A stretch of 8,601 nt of DNA from Sulfurimonas sp. (GCA_021161305.1 JAGHAW010000238.1:1-8601), one strand, 5' to 3'; positions 1 through 6,864 are shown, counted from the stretch's first letter. Numbers and translations are program-made. Notes: generated from the letters alone by a model not told the origin.

Positions 1-1537
1 GTAAAACTGCAAGATTTTGACGAGAACATACAAACGCTGATGGAGATTTACTCATAGTCAGTGCTGTTTTCCACGCCTCAATATTTTCAGCACCATCCGC
101 CGGTCTCCAAACATAGAAGTTTGGTAAAGCACGAAACTGAGAAAGATGCTCGATAGGTTGATGGGTTGGTCCATCTTCACCTACACCGATAGAATCGTGA
201 GTCCAGATAAAGAACTGCTGAATTCCTGTAAGTGCTGCGATTCTAGCTGCTGGTTTTAGGTAGTCTGAAAATACAAAAAATGTAGCAGAAAAAGGCAAAA
301 GCGGACCATAAAGAGCCATAGCATTTACGATTGAAGCCATAGCATGTTCACGGATACCAAAGTAGATATTTCTTCCCTTTGGATAAACTCCCATATCATT
401 TAAGTTAGTTTTGTTTGACGGGCTTAAATCTGCTGAACCACCTAAGAAACTTGGGATTCCTTTTGCAATAGCATTCATAATCTTACCATTAGTTGAACGA
501 GTTGCTTCTGCTTTTTCAAAAACAGGATAGTCAATACGAGAAAAATCTGGATTCTCTAGTGCTAAAAGTGCTTCATTTTGCTCCATAAGTGGAAGAGTTT
601 TTTGACTGTGAATCCACTCACGCTCTAACAAATCTCCCTCTTCTATGGCACATCTAAATCTAACCATAACATCTTCGTCAACATGAAAGGTCTTCTCTGG
701 ATCAAATCCGGCATCTGCTTTAGCTTTTGCGATTACTTCATCTCCGAGTGGTGCTCCGTGAGAATGATGTGAGCCCTCTAATTCTCCTGCCCCTTTTGCT
801 ATAATGGTATTTGCTATGATAATAGTAGGTTTTGTATTTGATTTTGCAGTAGTGATTGAAGCATCAATCTCATCAAAATTATGACCATCACACTCTAAAA
901 CATCCCAACCTTGAGATTCAAATCTCATACGAATATTTTCCGATATACTCAAATCGGTTGAACCTTCAATAGTGATTCTGTTTGAATCGTAAATTAAAAT
1001 TAAGTTATCAAGTTTGTTGTGTCCGGCAATAGAACAAGCTTCATACGAGATACCCTCTTCTAAATCGCCATCGCCACATAAACAGTAAACATTATGGTCA
1101 ATTAAAGCAGCAGTTTCAGAGTTAGTTTGAGCACCTACAAATTTTGAAGCCATTGAAAAACCAACAGCATTAGCAATACCTTGACCTAATGGACCTGTCG
1201 TAATTTCTATACCTGCTGTATGACCATATTCTGGATGACCCGGAGTTTTAGAATCCAACTGACGGAAGTTTTTCAAATCATCAATCTCTAAACCATATCC
1301 CCAAAGATAGTAAAGAGAGTAGATAAGTCCAGTTGCATGTCCGCCTGAAAAAACTAATCTGTCACGATTCAACCAATTAGGATTCTTAGGATTGTGATTT
1401 AAATGTTCACTTAAAACTACAGTTATATCTGCAAGACCCATTGGAGCACCCGGATGCCCAGAGTTTGCCGCTTGAACCATATCTGCTGCTAAAAATCTTA
1501 TACTGTCTGCCATCTTTTGACGCATAGTGTTACTCAT
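1..1537 (-). CDS. tkt: Transketolase, C-terminal part cut off by the window edge
   Basis: Thiamine-diphosphate enzyme of the cytoplasmic pentose phosphate and Calvin-type sugar rearrangements; it moves two-carbon ketol units between sugar phosphates. The frame is open from ATG at 1535-1537 to the window edge and gives 512 residues. The family is usually about 630-670 long, so the C-terminal 120-150 residues are missing. Visible signatures are SGHPGAPMG (26-34), GGHATG (65-70), GPLGQG (115-120), the ThDP/metal motif GDGDLEEG (155-162), GIREHAM (394-400) with the expected catalytic Glu397, DGPTHQP (455-461) and SRQNL (505-509). Shine-Dalgarno AAGGA lies 7 nt before the ATG. It is the last visible gene of the ferredoxin-panD-ybaB-PDZ-ispA run, separated from ispA by 63 bp that hold a palindrome. 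No frameshift or stop is seen. Identification is secure from full-length motif agreement. Confidence 0.97.
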   Translation of the reverse strand, partial: MSNTMRQKMADSIRFLAADMVQAANSGHPGAPMGLADITVVLSEHLNHNPKNPNWLNRDRLVFSGGHATGLIYSLYYLWGYGLEIDDLKNFRQLDSKTPGHPEYGHTAGIEITTGPLGQGIANAVGFSMASKFVGAQTNSETAALIDHNVYCLCGDGDLEEGISYEACSIAGHNKLDNLILIYDSNRITIEGSTDLSISENIRMRFESQGWDVLECDGHNFDEIDASITTAKSNTKPTIIIANTIIAKGAGELEGSHHSHGAPLGDEVIAKAKADAGFDPEKTFHVDEDVMVRFRCAIEEGDLLEREWIHSQKTLPLMEQNEALLALENPDFSRIDYPVFEKAEATRSTNGKIMNAIAKGIPSFLGGSADLSPSNKTNLNDMGVYPKGRNIYFGIREHAMASIVNAMALYGPLLPFSATFFVFSDYLKPAARIAALTGIQQFFIWTHDSIGVGEDGPTHQPIEHLSQFRALPNFYVWRPADGAENIEAWKTALTMSKSPSAFVCSRQNLAVL

Positions 1538-1564
1538 TTTATTTTCCTTATTTATGTATTCAAA

Positions 1565-1594
1565 CTAGTTCCCGCGCTCCAGCGTGGGAACTAG
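1565..1594. repeat. REP-like palindrome with GTTCCC/GGGAAC arms
   Basis: Arms CTAGTTCCCGCGCT (1565-1578) and AGCGTGGGAACTAG (1581-1594) are complementary over 14 positions with one exception (G1574 opposite T1585, a G-U wobble in plus-strand RNA). The apex is CTCCAG. The hairpin starts 6 bp after the ispA stop and ends 27 bp before the tkt start. Neither strand has a T-tract next to the stem, so it does not look like a classical intrinsic terminator. The GTTCCC-(A/G)CGCT-...-AGCGTGGGAAC form resembles a palindromic repeat that I recall as widespread in bacterial genomes and linked to REP-associated tyrosine transposases; that link is from memory. It may act as a transcript-stabilising or attenuating hairpin between ispA and tkt. 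Confidence 0.75.
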
Positions 1595-1600
1595 AGTATT

Positions 1601-2446
1601 TTATTTGTGTCTATTTATATATTTTGTTAGTAGAGGTGATAGGTTACTTTGTAAACTCTCATCAAAACTATCCATCTCTTGTGTTAGCTCATCGGCTAAA
1701 TCGTTAGCTTGAATTATAGACTCTTCAAGTCCTAAAATAGTTACAAAACTATTTTTATCTTCATCATTTCCGGTTAACTTTCCAGCTTCTTCTGAACTTT
1801 GTGTAACATCTAAAATATCATCTTGAATCTGAAATAAAACCCCAAGTTTTATACCAAAGTCATAAAGCTTTTCACCCAACTCTTCTTTACCTACTATAAT
1901 CGCACCCATTTTAAGTGAAGCAGCTATAAGTTTTGCAGTTTTGTTTGTATGAAGAGTTTTTATATCCTCAACTTTTAAAGGCTTATTCTCAAAATAACAA
2001 TCAATAGCTTGACCTAAAACCATTCCATTGAGACCACCATTTTGAGCCAATTCACGGATAAGTTTCACTCTTATATAGTCTGAAAAAGGTGCACTACTTA
2101 AAACCTCAAAAGAGTAAGTATTCAGTGCATCTCCCACTAAAATAGCAGTAGTTTCATCATAAACCACATGCAGAGTTGGCTTACCACGACGAAGCGGAGA
2201 ATCATCCATAGCAGGCAAATCATCATGAATCAGCGAGTAAGTATGAAGCAGTTCTATTGCGTAAGCTGCGTGCCAAGCACCCTCTATCATCAAGGGGTTG
2301 TAAGAAGAAACAACACCCAGCAGAAGTGCAGGACGAAATCTCTTTCCACCAGCAACCAACATATCATGAAGTGCATCTTCATAAGTGGGATGAATACTTT
2401 TTGATATTGGTAAATTATCTACTAAAAATTGTTCAAAATTTTGCAT
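1601..2446 (-). CDS. ispA: Farnesyl diphosphate synthase (short-chain trans-polyprenyl synthetase)
   Basis: Condenses DMAPP/GPP with isopentenyl diphosphate to make farnesyl diphosphate for quinone tails and undecaprenyl lipid carrier; cytoplasmic. The 281 residues show GGKRFRP (33-39), the first aspartate-rich motif DDLPAMDD (75-82) followed by LRRGKPT (85-91), HTNKTAKL (166-173), the second aspartate-rich motif FQIQDDILD (205-213), and GKLTGNDEDK (222-231). The two-residue insertion in the first motif and Tyr70 five residues before it are typical of bacterial farnesyl diphosphate synthases; longer products such as geranylgeranyl diphosphate cannot be fully excluded. Start is ATG, 12 bp after the PDZ gene's stop. 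No clear Shine-Dalgarno is seen, so translation may depend on coupling to the upstream gene. Length is slightly short for the family (about 290-300). Confidence 0.95.
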   Translation of the reverse strand: MQNFEQFLVDNLPISKSIHPTYEDALHDMLVAGGKRFRPALLLGVVSSYNPLMIEGAWHAAYAIELLHTYSLIHDDLPAMDDSPLRRGKPTLHVVYDETTAILVGDALNTYSFEVLSSAPFSDYIRVKLIRELAQNGGLNGMVLGQAIDCYFENKPLKVEDIKTLHTNKTAKLIAASLKMGAIIVGKEELGEKLYDFGIKLGVLFQIQDDILDVTQSSEEAGKLTGNDEDKNSFVTILGLEESIIQANDLADELTQEMDSFDESLQSNLSPLLTKYINRHK

Positions 2447-2458
2447 GTGGAATTTTAA

Positions 2459-3445
2459 CTAATTTATCTTCACAAAAAACTGAAAGTGTTTTCTTTCAAA
2501 GAGAAGATTAGAAGAGTTCTTAGTTTGTAAAATAATTTTTAATATTTCTTCCTCATTTGTAATCTCTTTTTGATTGATTTGCAGTAGTTTATCGCCTAAT
2601 TTCAAACCATATTTTTGAGCTTTTTTCTCTATTTTTACTATATATAAATTTTTATCAAAAGAGAGTCCTAAAAACTCTAAGAAGGTATCACTTAAATATC
2701 CACCACCATATCTTTTTTTAGCTTCTGTTTTAAATGTTAAAAGTTTGCTACCTCTTTTTATAGTTAGACTATGAATTGAACCAATTTTACTAAAAAGTAT
2801 TTTTCTCATCAAAAGTGAAGCATTTGCAACTTTTTTACCATCAAACTTTAAAACACAATCACCAATTCTAAACGGATTATCTTTTATAAAAGGATTTACC
2901 GCGTCTATTGTGATGCAGTTTTTTTTGTCATCTACTCTTATTCCAATATCAGCATAAGAAATTTCTTTTACCCTTACAAATCTATCTATATACTCTTTTT
3001 CTATAATTCCACGAGGAGTTACGATTCCCTCCAAAGAACAGCAACTAGTCAGAAGAAGACTTGGAACAAAAAGAGGCTCACTATATCTCGCAAAACTGTT
3101 TAAACCAATCTGTCGTTTTAGAATTTTACCCTCTATCGCCATCTTTTTATCAACACAAGCCGTTCCCAAAGTAAGGTTATAATTTATTTTAAAAGGGTAC
3201 TTGAAACCTTTTTTATCTTCTATTAGATACAGAGATAAATATGGATCATATTTTAGTATTTTAGCATGTGGAATTGTTGTAGAAAAAACTACTCTTTGAT
3301 ATTTGTTTATAGGAAATTGAAGTGATTGGTTTACTATTGATTTTGAATCAATTATTTTTTGTTTGCAGGAGTCGTAACCACCCCTACATGATGAGGCTTG
3401 AAGATTAAGAAGAAAAAAAGCGAGTACTAAAAAGACTCTTAGCAC
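2459..3445 (-). CDS. Secreted protein with two PDZ-like domains, function unknown
   Basis: A 328-residue protein with an N-terminal hydrophobic signal (residues 3-16, LRVFLVLAFFLLNLQA) and probable signal peptidase I cleavage after Ala17, so likely periplasmic. A cysteine pair follows at once (Cys20 and Cys27), with further cysteines at 97, 135, 136, 177 and 197, which suggests disulfides. Residues about 165-242 look like a divergent PDZ domain (GIRV, then RIGDCVLKFDGKKV). Residues about 257-327 are a clearer one (FLGLSF, then YGLKLGDKLLQINQKEI). No serine-protease triad or zinc-protease HExxH is visible, so it is not a DegP- or RseP-like protease on its own. It starts with GTG directly after the ybaB TAG stop, with GGAG 8 nt upstream inside the last ybaB codons. 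From memory, a similar protein occupies the same place between ybaB and ispA in Campylobacter jejuni. Its role is unknown. Confidence 0.85.
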   Translation of the reverse strand: MLRVFLVLAFFLLNLQASSCRGGYDSCKQKIIDSKSIVNQSLQFPINKYQRVVFSTTIPHAKILKYDPYLSLYLIEDKKGFKYPFKINYNLTLGTACVDKKMAIEGKILKRQIGLNSFARYSEPLFVPSLLLTSCCSLEGIVTPRGIIEKEYIDRFVRVKEISYADIGIRVDDKKNCITIDAVNPFIKDNPFRIGDCVLKFDGKKVANASLLMRKILFSKIGSIHSLTIKRGSKLLTFKTEAKKRYGGGYLSDTFLEFLGLSFDKNLYIVKIEKKAQKYGLKLGDKLLQINQKEITNEEEILKIILQTKNSSNLLFERKHFQFFVKIN

Positions 3446-3763
3446 CTACTTTACTCCAAATGGATTTGCTCCACCCATTGAGCCTAACATCCCCAAAGCA
3501 CTATTTTGTTGGTTTTGCATAACCATTTTGTTTGCATCATTCATAGCACCGATAAGAAGAATTTGAAGAGAGTCTTTGTCGTCTAAAAGAGAATCATCAA
3601 TATTTAAATCAATAACTTCCCCTTTTCCATTAAGGCTCAACTCAATCATGCCTCCACCACTCTTCACGCTAAAAGTCTTGGATTCTAGTTCAGCCTGAAG
3701 TTTTGCAGCATTTTCCTGCATCCCTTCAAGCATTTTACTCATATCGCCCATGTTCCCAAACAT
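3446..3763 (-). CDS. ybaB: YbaB/EbfC family nucleoid-associated protein
   Basis: Small DNA-binding dimer that coats the nucleoid in other bacteria and is often next to recR or dnaX; here it is in a metabolic run instead. The 105 residues fit the family length. The N-terminal helix is rich in Met, Gln and Glu (1-29). The core FSVKSGGGMIELSLNGKGEV (31-50) is followed by IDLNIDDSLLDD (51-62), a second helix with MNDANKM (74-80), and a Gly/Met-rich tail. The MFG start agrees with the family although no good Shine-Dalgarno is visible; the start lies 2 bp after the panD stop, which suggests translational coupling. The stop TAG abuts the next gene's GTG start in the same frame. Family assignment is secure; the DNA targets cannot be inferred. 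Confidence 0.92.
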   Translation of the reverse strand: MFGNMGDMSKMLEGMQENAAKLQAELESKTFSVKSGGGMIELSLNGKGEVIDLNIDDSLLDDKDSLQILLIGAMNDANKMVMQNQQNSALGMLGSMGGANPFGVK

Positions 3764-3765
3764 AA

Positions 3766-4131
3766 TTAAATACTATCTGCTATATAGTCAATATCGTTAT
3801 TATCATCTAAAATAACAACTTTAGGTTGGTAACTCTCAAGCTCTTTTTCATCATAAGTTGCATAAGCCACTATGATTACTTTATCGCCTTTGTGAACTTT
3901 TCTAGCTGCAGCACCATTTAGACAGATGTCTCGTTTACCTCGTTCACCTAAGATGATATAAGTAGAAAATCTTTCACCATTGTTAACATTTAGAATCTCA
4001 ACCTTTTGTCCAACTCTCATTTTAGCAGCTTCTAAAAGCTCTTCATCTATAGTAATAGAACCAACATAGTTTAAGTTGGCATCAGTCACTGTAGCACGAT
4101 GAATTTTGCTGTACAACATATCAATCAACAT
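3766..4131 (-). CDS. panD: Aspartate 1-decarboxylase proenzyme
   Basis: Makes beta-alanine from L-aspartate for pantothenate and coenzyme A synthesis; a cytoplasmic pyruvoyl enzyme that self-cleaves. The 121 residues align by position with the well-known E. coli enzyme. They contain Lys9 and His11 (SKIHR), the cleavage site Gly24-Ser25 (YVGSIT) whose serine becomes the pyruvoyl group, Arg54 and Tyr58 (GERFSTY), and Asn72 followed by GAAAR (73-77). All expected catalytic residues are present, so the enzyme should be active. No activating partner PanZ is visible here. ATG start, with AGGAAG 5 nt upstream overlapping the end of the ferredoxin gene, from which it is separated by 9 bp. From memory, panD lies elsewhere in C. 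jejuni, so its place next to ybaB is a lineage difference. Confidence 0.97.
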   Translation of the reverse strand: MLIDMLYSKIHRATVTDANLNYVGSITIDEELLEAAKMRVGQKVEILNVNNGERFSTYIILGERGKRDICLNGAAARKVHKGDKVIIVAYATYDEKELESYQPKVVILDDNNDIDYIADSI

Positions 4132-4140
4132 AGCTACTTC

Positions 4141-4515
4141 CTATCTTCCCATCTGCTTTTGCATCTCTTTTGGAGTTACTGCTTCATCCCAAAGTTCATC
4201 TTCAATTACGAACTCCTGAACTACATTTCCACCGATAATATGCTCAGTTACGATTCTATCAATTTTCTCTTTTGTAAGTCTTACATACATTGTGTGACCC
4301 GGTTCTACCAAGATAAGTGGTCCTGCAGAACAGCGATTCATACATGAAGTACGAATCGGCTGAACCGTACCCATAATTCCCTCTTGCATTAGTTTAGTTG
4401 CAAGATGTTGAAAAAGGTCTTGAGTCTGCGGTGTCACACATGACGGTTTTGGCATACCCGGAGGAGCTGACTGTTCACACTTAAATATATAAAAGGCTGG
4501 TTGAGGGATTCCCAT
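4141..4515 (-). CDS. Thioredoxin-like [2Fe-2S] ferredoxin
   Basis: Small electron carrier of the thioredoxin-fold [2Fe-2S] family, related to the NuoE C-terminal domain and Shethna-type or Aquifex Fd4 ferredoxins. In 124 residues it has the four ligand cysteines in the family pattern: Cys13-x12-Cys26, then Cys58-x3-Cys62 (TSCMNRCSAGP). The N-terminal FYIFKCEQSAPPGMPKPSC matches the first half of the family motif. No signal peptide, so cytoplasmic. It opens the run fd-panD-ybaB-PDZ-ispA-tkt, has its own promoter upstream (-10 at 4540-4545), and has AAGGAT 7 nt before the ATG. Its redox partner is not apparent. No neighbour is an obvious ferredoxin-dependent enzyme, although nfu, an Fe-S assembly gene, is only three genes upstream. 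Family assignment is firm; physiological role is open. Confidence 0.9.
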   Translation of the reverse strand: MGIPQPAFYIFKCEQSAPPGMPKPSCVTPQTQDLFQHLATKLMQEGIMGTVQPIRTSCMNRCSAGPLILVEPGHTMYVRLTKEKIDRIVTEHIIGGNVVQEFVIEDELWDEAVTPKEMQKQMGR

Positions 4516-4522
4516 GATTATT

Positions 4523-4545
4523 ATCCTTACTTTTTCGCAATTATA
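4523..4545 (-). promoter_or_regulatory. Sigma-70 promoter -10 element and Shine-Dalgarno of the ferredoxin gene
   Basis: Reading the minus strand, TTTTGCTATAAT ends at 4540. TATAAT occupies 4545-4540 and is preceded by TTTTGC, the extended -10 form typical of epsilon-class (Campylobacterota) housekeeping promoters, which lack a clear -35 box. Transcription would begin near 4533. AAGGAT (4528-4523) lies 7 nt from the ATG, giving an untranslated leader of roughly 18 nt. A T-rich stretch and TATATATATA lie just upstream. The position fits a promoter for the whole ferredoxin-to-tkt run. Confidence 0.65.
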
Positions 4546-4572
4546 GCAAAATTATATATATAAAATCTCATG

Positions 4573-4598
4573 CTTGAAAATAAGTTTATATTTTTAAG
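4573..4598. other. Weak AT-rich inverted repeat in the murE-ferredoxin gap
   Basis: CTTGAAAATA (4573-4582) and TATTTTTAAG (4589-4598) pair over 10 positions with one mismatch or wobble around a 6-nt loop. In minus-strand RNA it follows the murE stop by about 30 nt. A run of seven T's lies before the stem rather than after it, so a normal intrinsic terminator is not supported. It could still mark the end of the murE transcript. The rest of the 114-bp gap (4516-4629) holds the ferredoxin promoter. Confidence 0.25.
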
Positions 4599-4629
4599 AT
4601 AAAAAAATGATTTCTTTATTGCTAAACTT

Positions 4630-5928
4630 TTAAACTTTAATATTTAAAAACTCTCTCACAACCTCTCTATCATCAAATGGAAATTTTTTATCATAGATAA
4701 TCTGAAAAGTTTCATCACCTTTACCTAAAATTACCACAACTTGAGATTCTTCTTGCTCATCAAGTGCCATCCCTATTGCTTTTTTTCTATTTAACTCAAC
4801 TATCGTACTACTTCTATCTTCTATACCTGCAAGTATCTCATCAACTATTGCTTGAGGATCTTCATTTCTTGGGTTGTCGCTTGTAATATAAATCTTTTTG
4901 GCTAAAGATGCCGCAACTCTTCCCATGATAGGACGCTTTTGTCTATCTCTGTTACCACCTGCACCAAAAACTACCAAAAGCTCTTTCTCTTTAAGAGCAT
5001 TTAGAACCTGTTGCATTCCATCTGGGGTATGGGCGAAATCCACTATAACATTAGGAAGGGAACAAACTTGCTCCATTCGTCCACTTACTCCGGCAAAATT
5101 ATCGACCACTTCTGCAACTTCTTCTAGTTTTTTACCTGTTAAAATATGAACTGCTCCGATAGCAGATAGAAGGTTATATAGATTAAAAAACCCATGAAGA
5201 GAAGCGGTAAAGGGAACTACCTCCGCAAAGTGCTGAATAATTCCACTTGAACCATCATTTAGAGAGTATGCGATAAGTTTATATGTAGCTGGCTTTTCTA
5301 TACCATAAGTAAAAGTATTTTTTATATTAAAAGCTGCTCTTGGCTCATCTTTGTTTATAAGTTTTTTACTCTCATCTTGAAAAAAGCTATTTTTAACAGT
5401 TATATATTCGCCTAGCGTTTTATGATAATCCAAATGGTCTTGAGTGATATTTGTTAAAATCTTTAATTCAAAGTTAAGACCTTCAATTCTTTTTTGAACT
5501 ATGGCATGTGAGCTTACTTCCATTATAAAAAACTCACAACCAGCTTGAACTGCTTGATATATATGCTTGTAAGTGTTTAAAACAGATGGTGTAGTCAAAG
5601 TTTTTCCCTCTACAACTTCATCGTTCATAAATAGACCACGAGTCCCCTGCATAGCTACTTTATAACCCAAATCAAGTAAAAAAGAGTAGATAGCACTTGC
5701 GGTAGTTGTCTTGCCGTTTGTTCCAGTGATTCCAACTATCTTGATTTTATCTATACCAAAAAGTTCAGCTATATCTTCTATCTTGATAATAGAATGAGCA
5801 TTGTTATCTTTTGCATTTTGAAGATACTTCTCATTTTGCGTAGTTTGCACAAAAGCAGTTTGACTATCACATTCAATAGAATTCTCCGTTACATATTTAA
5901 ACGCTTGATTTGGTAACTCAATTTTCAA
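4630..5928 (-). CDS. murE: UDP-MurNAc-L-Ala-D-Glu:meso-diaminopimelate ligase
   Basis: Adds meso-diaminopimelate to the peptidoglycan precursor in the cytoplasm using ATP. Visible in its 432 residues are the P-loop GITGTNGKTTTA (66-77), MEVSSHA (136-142), TQDHLDYH (162-169), the probable carbamylated Lys179 (EYITVKNSFF), HGFFNLYNLLSA (245-256), GRMEQV (283-288), FGAGGNRDRQKRP (321-333) and the DAP-recognition motif DNPRNEDP (351-358). The N-terminal UDP-binding domain is only about 60 residues, against about 100 in the E. coli enzyme. The usual GKGHE near the C-terminus reads GKGDE (402-406). The start is TTG at 5926-5928, overlapping the preceding gene by 11 bp, with AAGG 8 nt upstream. No ATG in frame gives a better N-terminus. 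The overlap implies translational coupling to the TPR-like gene. Confidence 0.95.
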   Translation of the reverse strand: MKIELPNQAFKYVTENSIECDSQTAFVQTTQNEKYLQNAKDNNAHSIIKIEDIAELFGIDKIKIVGITGTNGKTTTASAIYSFLLDLGYKVAMQGTRGLFMNDEVVEGKTLTTPSVLNTYKHIYQAVQAGCEFFIMEVSSHAIVQKRIEGLNFELKILTNITQDHLDYHKTLGEYITVKNSFFQDESKKLINKDEPRAAFNIKNTFTYGIEKPATYKLIAYSLNDGSSGIIQHFAEVVPFTASLHGFFNLYNLLSAIGAVHILTGKKLEEVAEVVDNFAGVSGRMEQVCSLPNVIVDFAHTPDGMQQVLNALKEKELLVVFGAGGNRDRQKRPIMGRVAASLAKKIYITSDNPRNEDPQAIVDEILAGIEDRSSTIVELNRKKAIGMALDEQEESQVVVILGKGDETFQIIYDKKFPFDDREVVREFLNIKV

Positions 5929-6511
5929 TTAATTTGCCTTTTGCTAATTTTTTAAGAAGTTTTCTAAGATTTTTATCGCTTGGGTAAGCACCGAGTGCAT
6001 TTTCAAGATATGTTAGTGCCATCTCCTCAAAACCATGTTCAATCAAACTATCTAAAAAATCAATAAAATCCTCTTTTTTAGTAATTATCACACGAGTTGA
6101 AAACATAATATTTTCAAAAGTCTCTCTAAAACTAGCTCCTTCATCAACAATATTTTTAAAATCTTGATAAAGGATACCATCTTCAAACTCTAATCTCTCA
6201 CGAAGTGGTTGGGAAAAAACTTCACTCAGTTTTTCTAGCGTACCATCCATATTTGTCAAAATATCACTCATGATTTTATCTGCTTCTTCTTTGTCATCCT
6301 CTTTAAGTATCTCATAATAATCAAAAAGAGCTTCAGCACCACCCTCTCCACTCATAGCCATTTCAGAGAGTATAACTCCATTATAAGCCTCTTTTGAACT
6401 AGGATAGTCTTGTAAAACTATTGCAAACTGCTCCAAAGCATTTTTATACTCAGACTTTGTAAAACTATCATTTGCTTGTGTTAATATCTTGTATTTACTA
6501 ATTATACTCAT
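5918..6511 (-). CDS. TPR-like protein of unknown function between nfu and murE
   Basis: A 197-residue, acidic, mainly helical, soluble protein; no signal peptide or membrane segment. Residues about 8-50 resemble one tetratricopeptide repeat (ANDSFTKSEYKNALEQFAIV, then YPSSKEAYNGV). Residues about 146-190 resemble a second (FLDSLIEHGFEEMALTYLEN, then YPSDKNLRKLLKKLA). The middle (56-125) is rich in Asp and Glu. Such repeats usually bind proteins, so it is more likely an adaptor than an enzyme. ATG start 51 bp after nfu with only a weak AAGTAAG upstream. Its TGA stop lies inside the start of murE (11-bp overlap), so the two are probably translated together. From memory, a protein of unknown function sits between nfu and murE in Helicobacter and Campylobacter as well, which argues for a conserved link. 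I cannot name its function. Confidence 0.85.
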   Translation of the reverse strand: MSIISKYKILTQANDSFTKSEYKNALEQFAIVLQDYPSSKEAYNGVILSEMAMSGEGGAEALFDYYEILKEDDKEEADKIMSDILTNMDGTLEKLSEVFSQPLRERLEFEDGILYQDFKNIVDEGASFRETFENIMFSTRVIITKKEDFIDFLDSLIEHGFEEMALTYLENALGAYPSDKNLRKLLKKLAKGKLIEN

Positions 6512-6562
6512 CTACTTACTTTATTATAAATTTCTGTCGCTAAAGCGTAAGTGTGATACACC

Positions 6563-6838
6563 TTATAGGCTCTCAATATCATTTTCCATACCAATTGGTA
6601 CATTAATTACGCATATTTCAGGATGTATATCCATTCTAAGCTGTCTCTCTACTCCGTACTTTAGTGTATTACCACTACTTGCACACCCTATACATGCACC
6701 TTTAAGCTGTACATACACTTTTGAGTTTTTTACAGTTATAAAATCTATATCACCACCATCCAAAGCCAACGATGGACGAATCTTATCTATTACACTTCGT
6801 ACTGGAGTCATTAACTCTTCATCAGAAAAGGGAATCAT
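6563..6838 (-). CDS. nfu: NifU C-terminal domain (Nfu-type) Fe-S cluster carrier
   Basis: Short stand-alone Nfu domain that holds and passes on Fe-S clusters in the cytoplasm. In 91 residues it shows VIDKIRPSLALDGGDIDFI (16-34) with the conserved DGGD, then the cluster-binding CIGC (Cys49-x2-Cys52) in LKGACIGCASS and the helix NTLKYGVERQLR. This covers only the C-terminal domain; the N-terminal IscU-like and ferredoxin-like parts of full NifU are absent, as is normal for Nfu proteins. ATG start with a strong AAAGGAT 6 nt upstream. It heads the nfu-TPR-murE group, and a candidate promoter with a dyad lies upstream (6865-6900). Likely clients include the many Fe-S enzymes of this lineage; the nearby ferredoxin is a possible one by position only. 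Confidence 0.93.
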   Translation of the reverse strand: MIPFSDEELMTPVRSVIDKIRPSLALDGGDIDFITVKNSKVYVQLKGACIGCASSGNTLKYGVERQLRMDIHPEICVINVPIGMENDIESL

Positions 6839-6864
6839 AAATTATCCTTTTAAATATTTTTATA

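Noticed and set aside
2168..2511. Two overlapping plus-strand frames opposite ispA
   Set aside because: Both are antisense to the motif-rich half of ispA, overlap each other in different frames, and match no family pattern.
3383..3390. Lipoprotein processing site at Cys20 of the PDZ protein
   Set aside because: The residues before the Cys are Ala-Ser-Ser, not the usual Leu at -3; cleavage by signal peptidase I after Ala17 fits better.
4099..4347. Plus-strand open frame opposite panD and the ferredoxin gene
   Set aside because: It is antisense to two well-identified genes, and its composition (Phe, Tyr, His, Ser rich) is typical of a shadow frame.
4898..5149. Plus-strand open frame opposite murE
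   Set aside because: It is the complement of the conserved MurE FGAGGNRDRQ region; no independent signal.
6532..6565. Small hairpins (CGCT/AGCG and GTGT/ACAC) in the 51-bp gap between nfu and the TPR-like gene
   Set aside because: Four-base stems are expected by chance; no sign of a riboswitch or attenuator.
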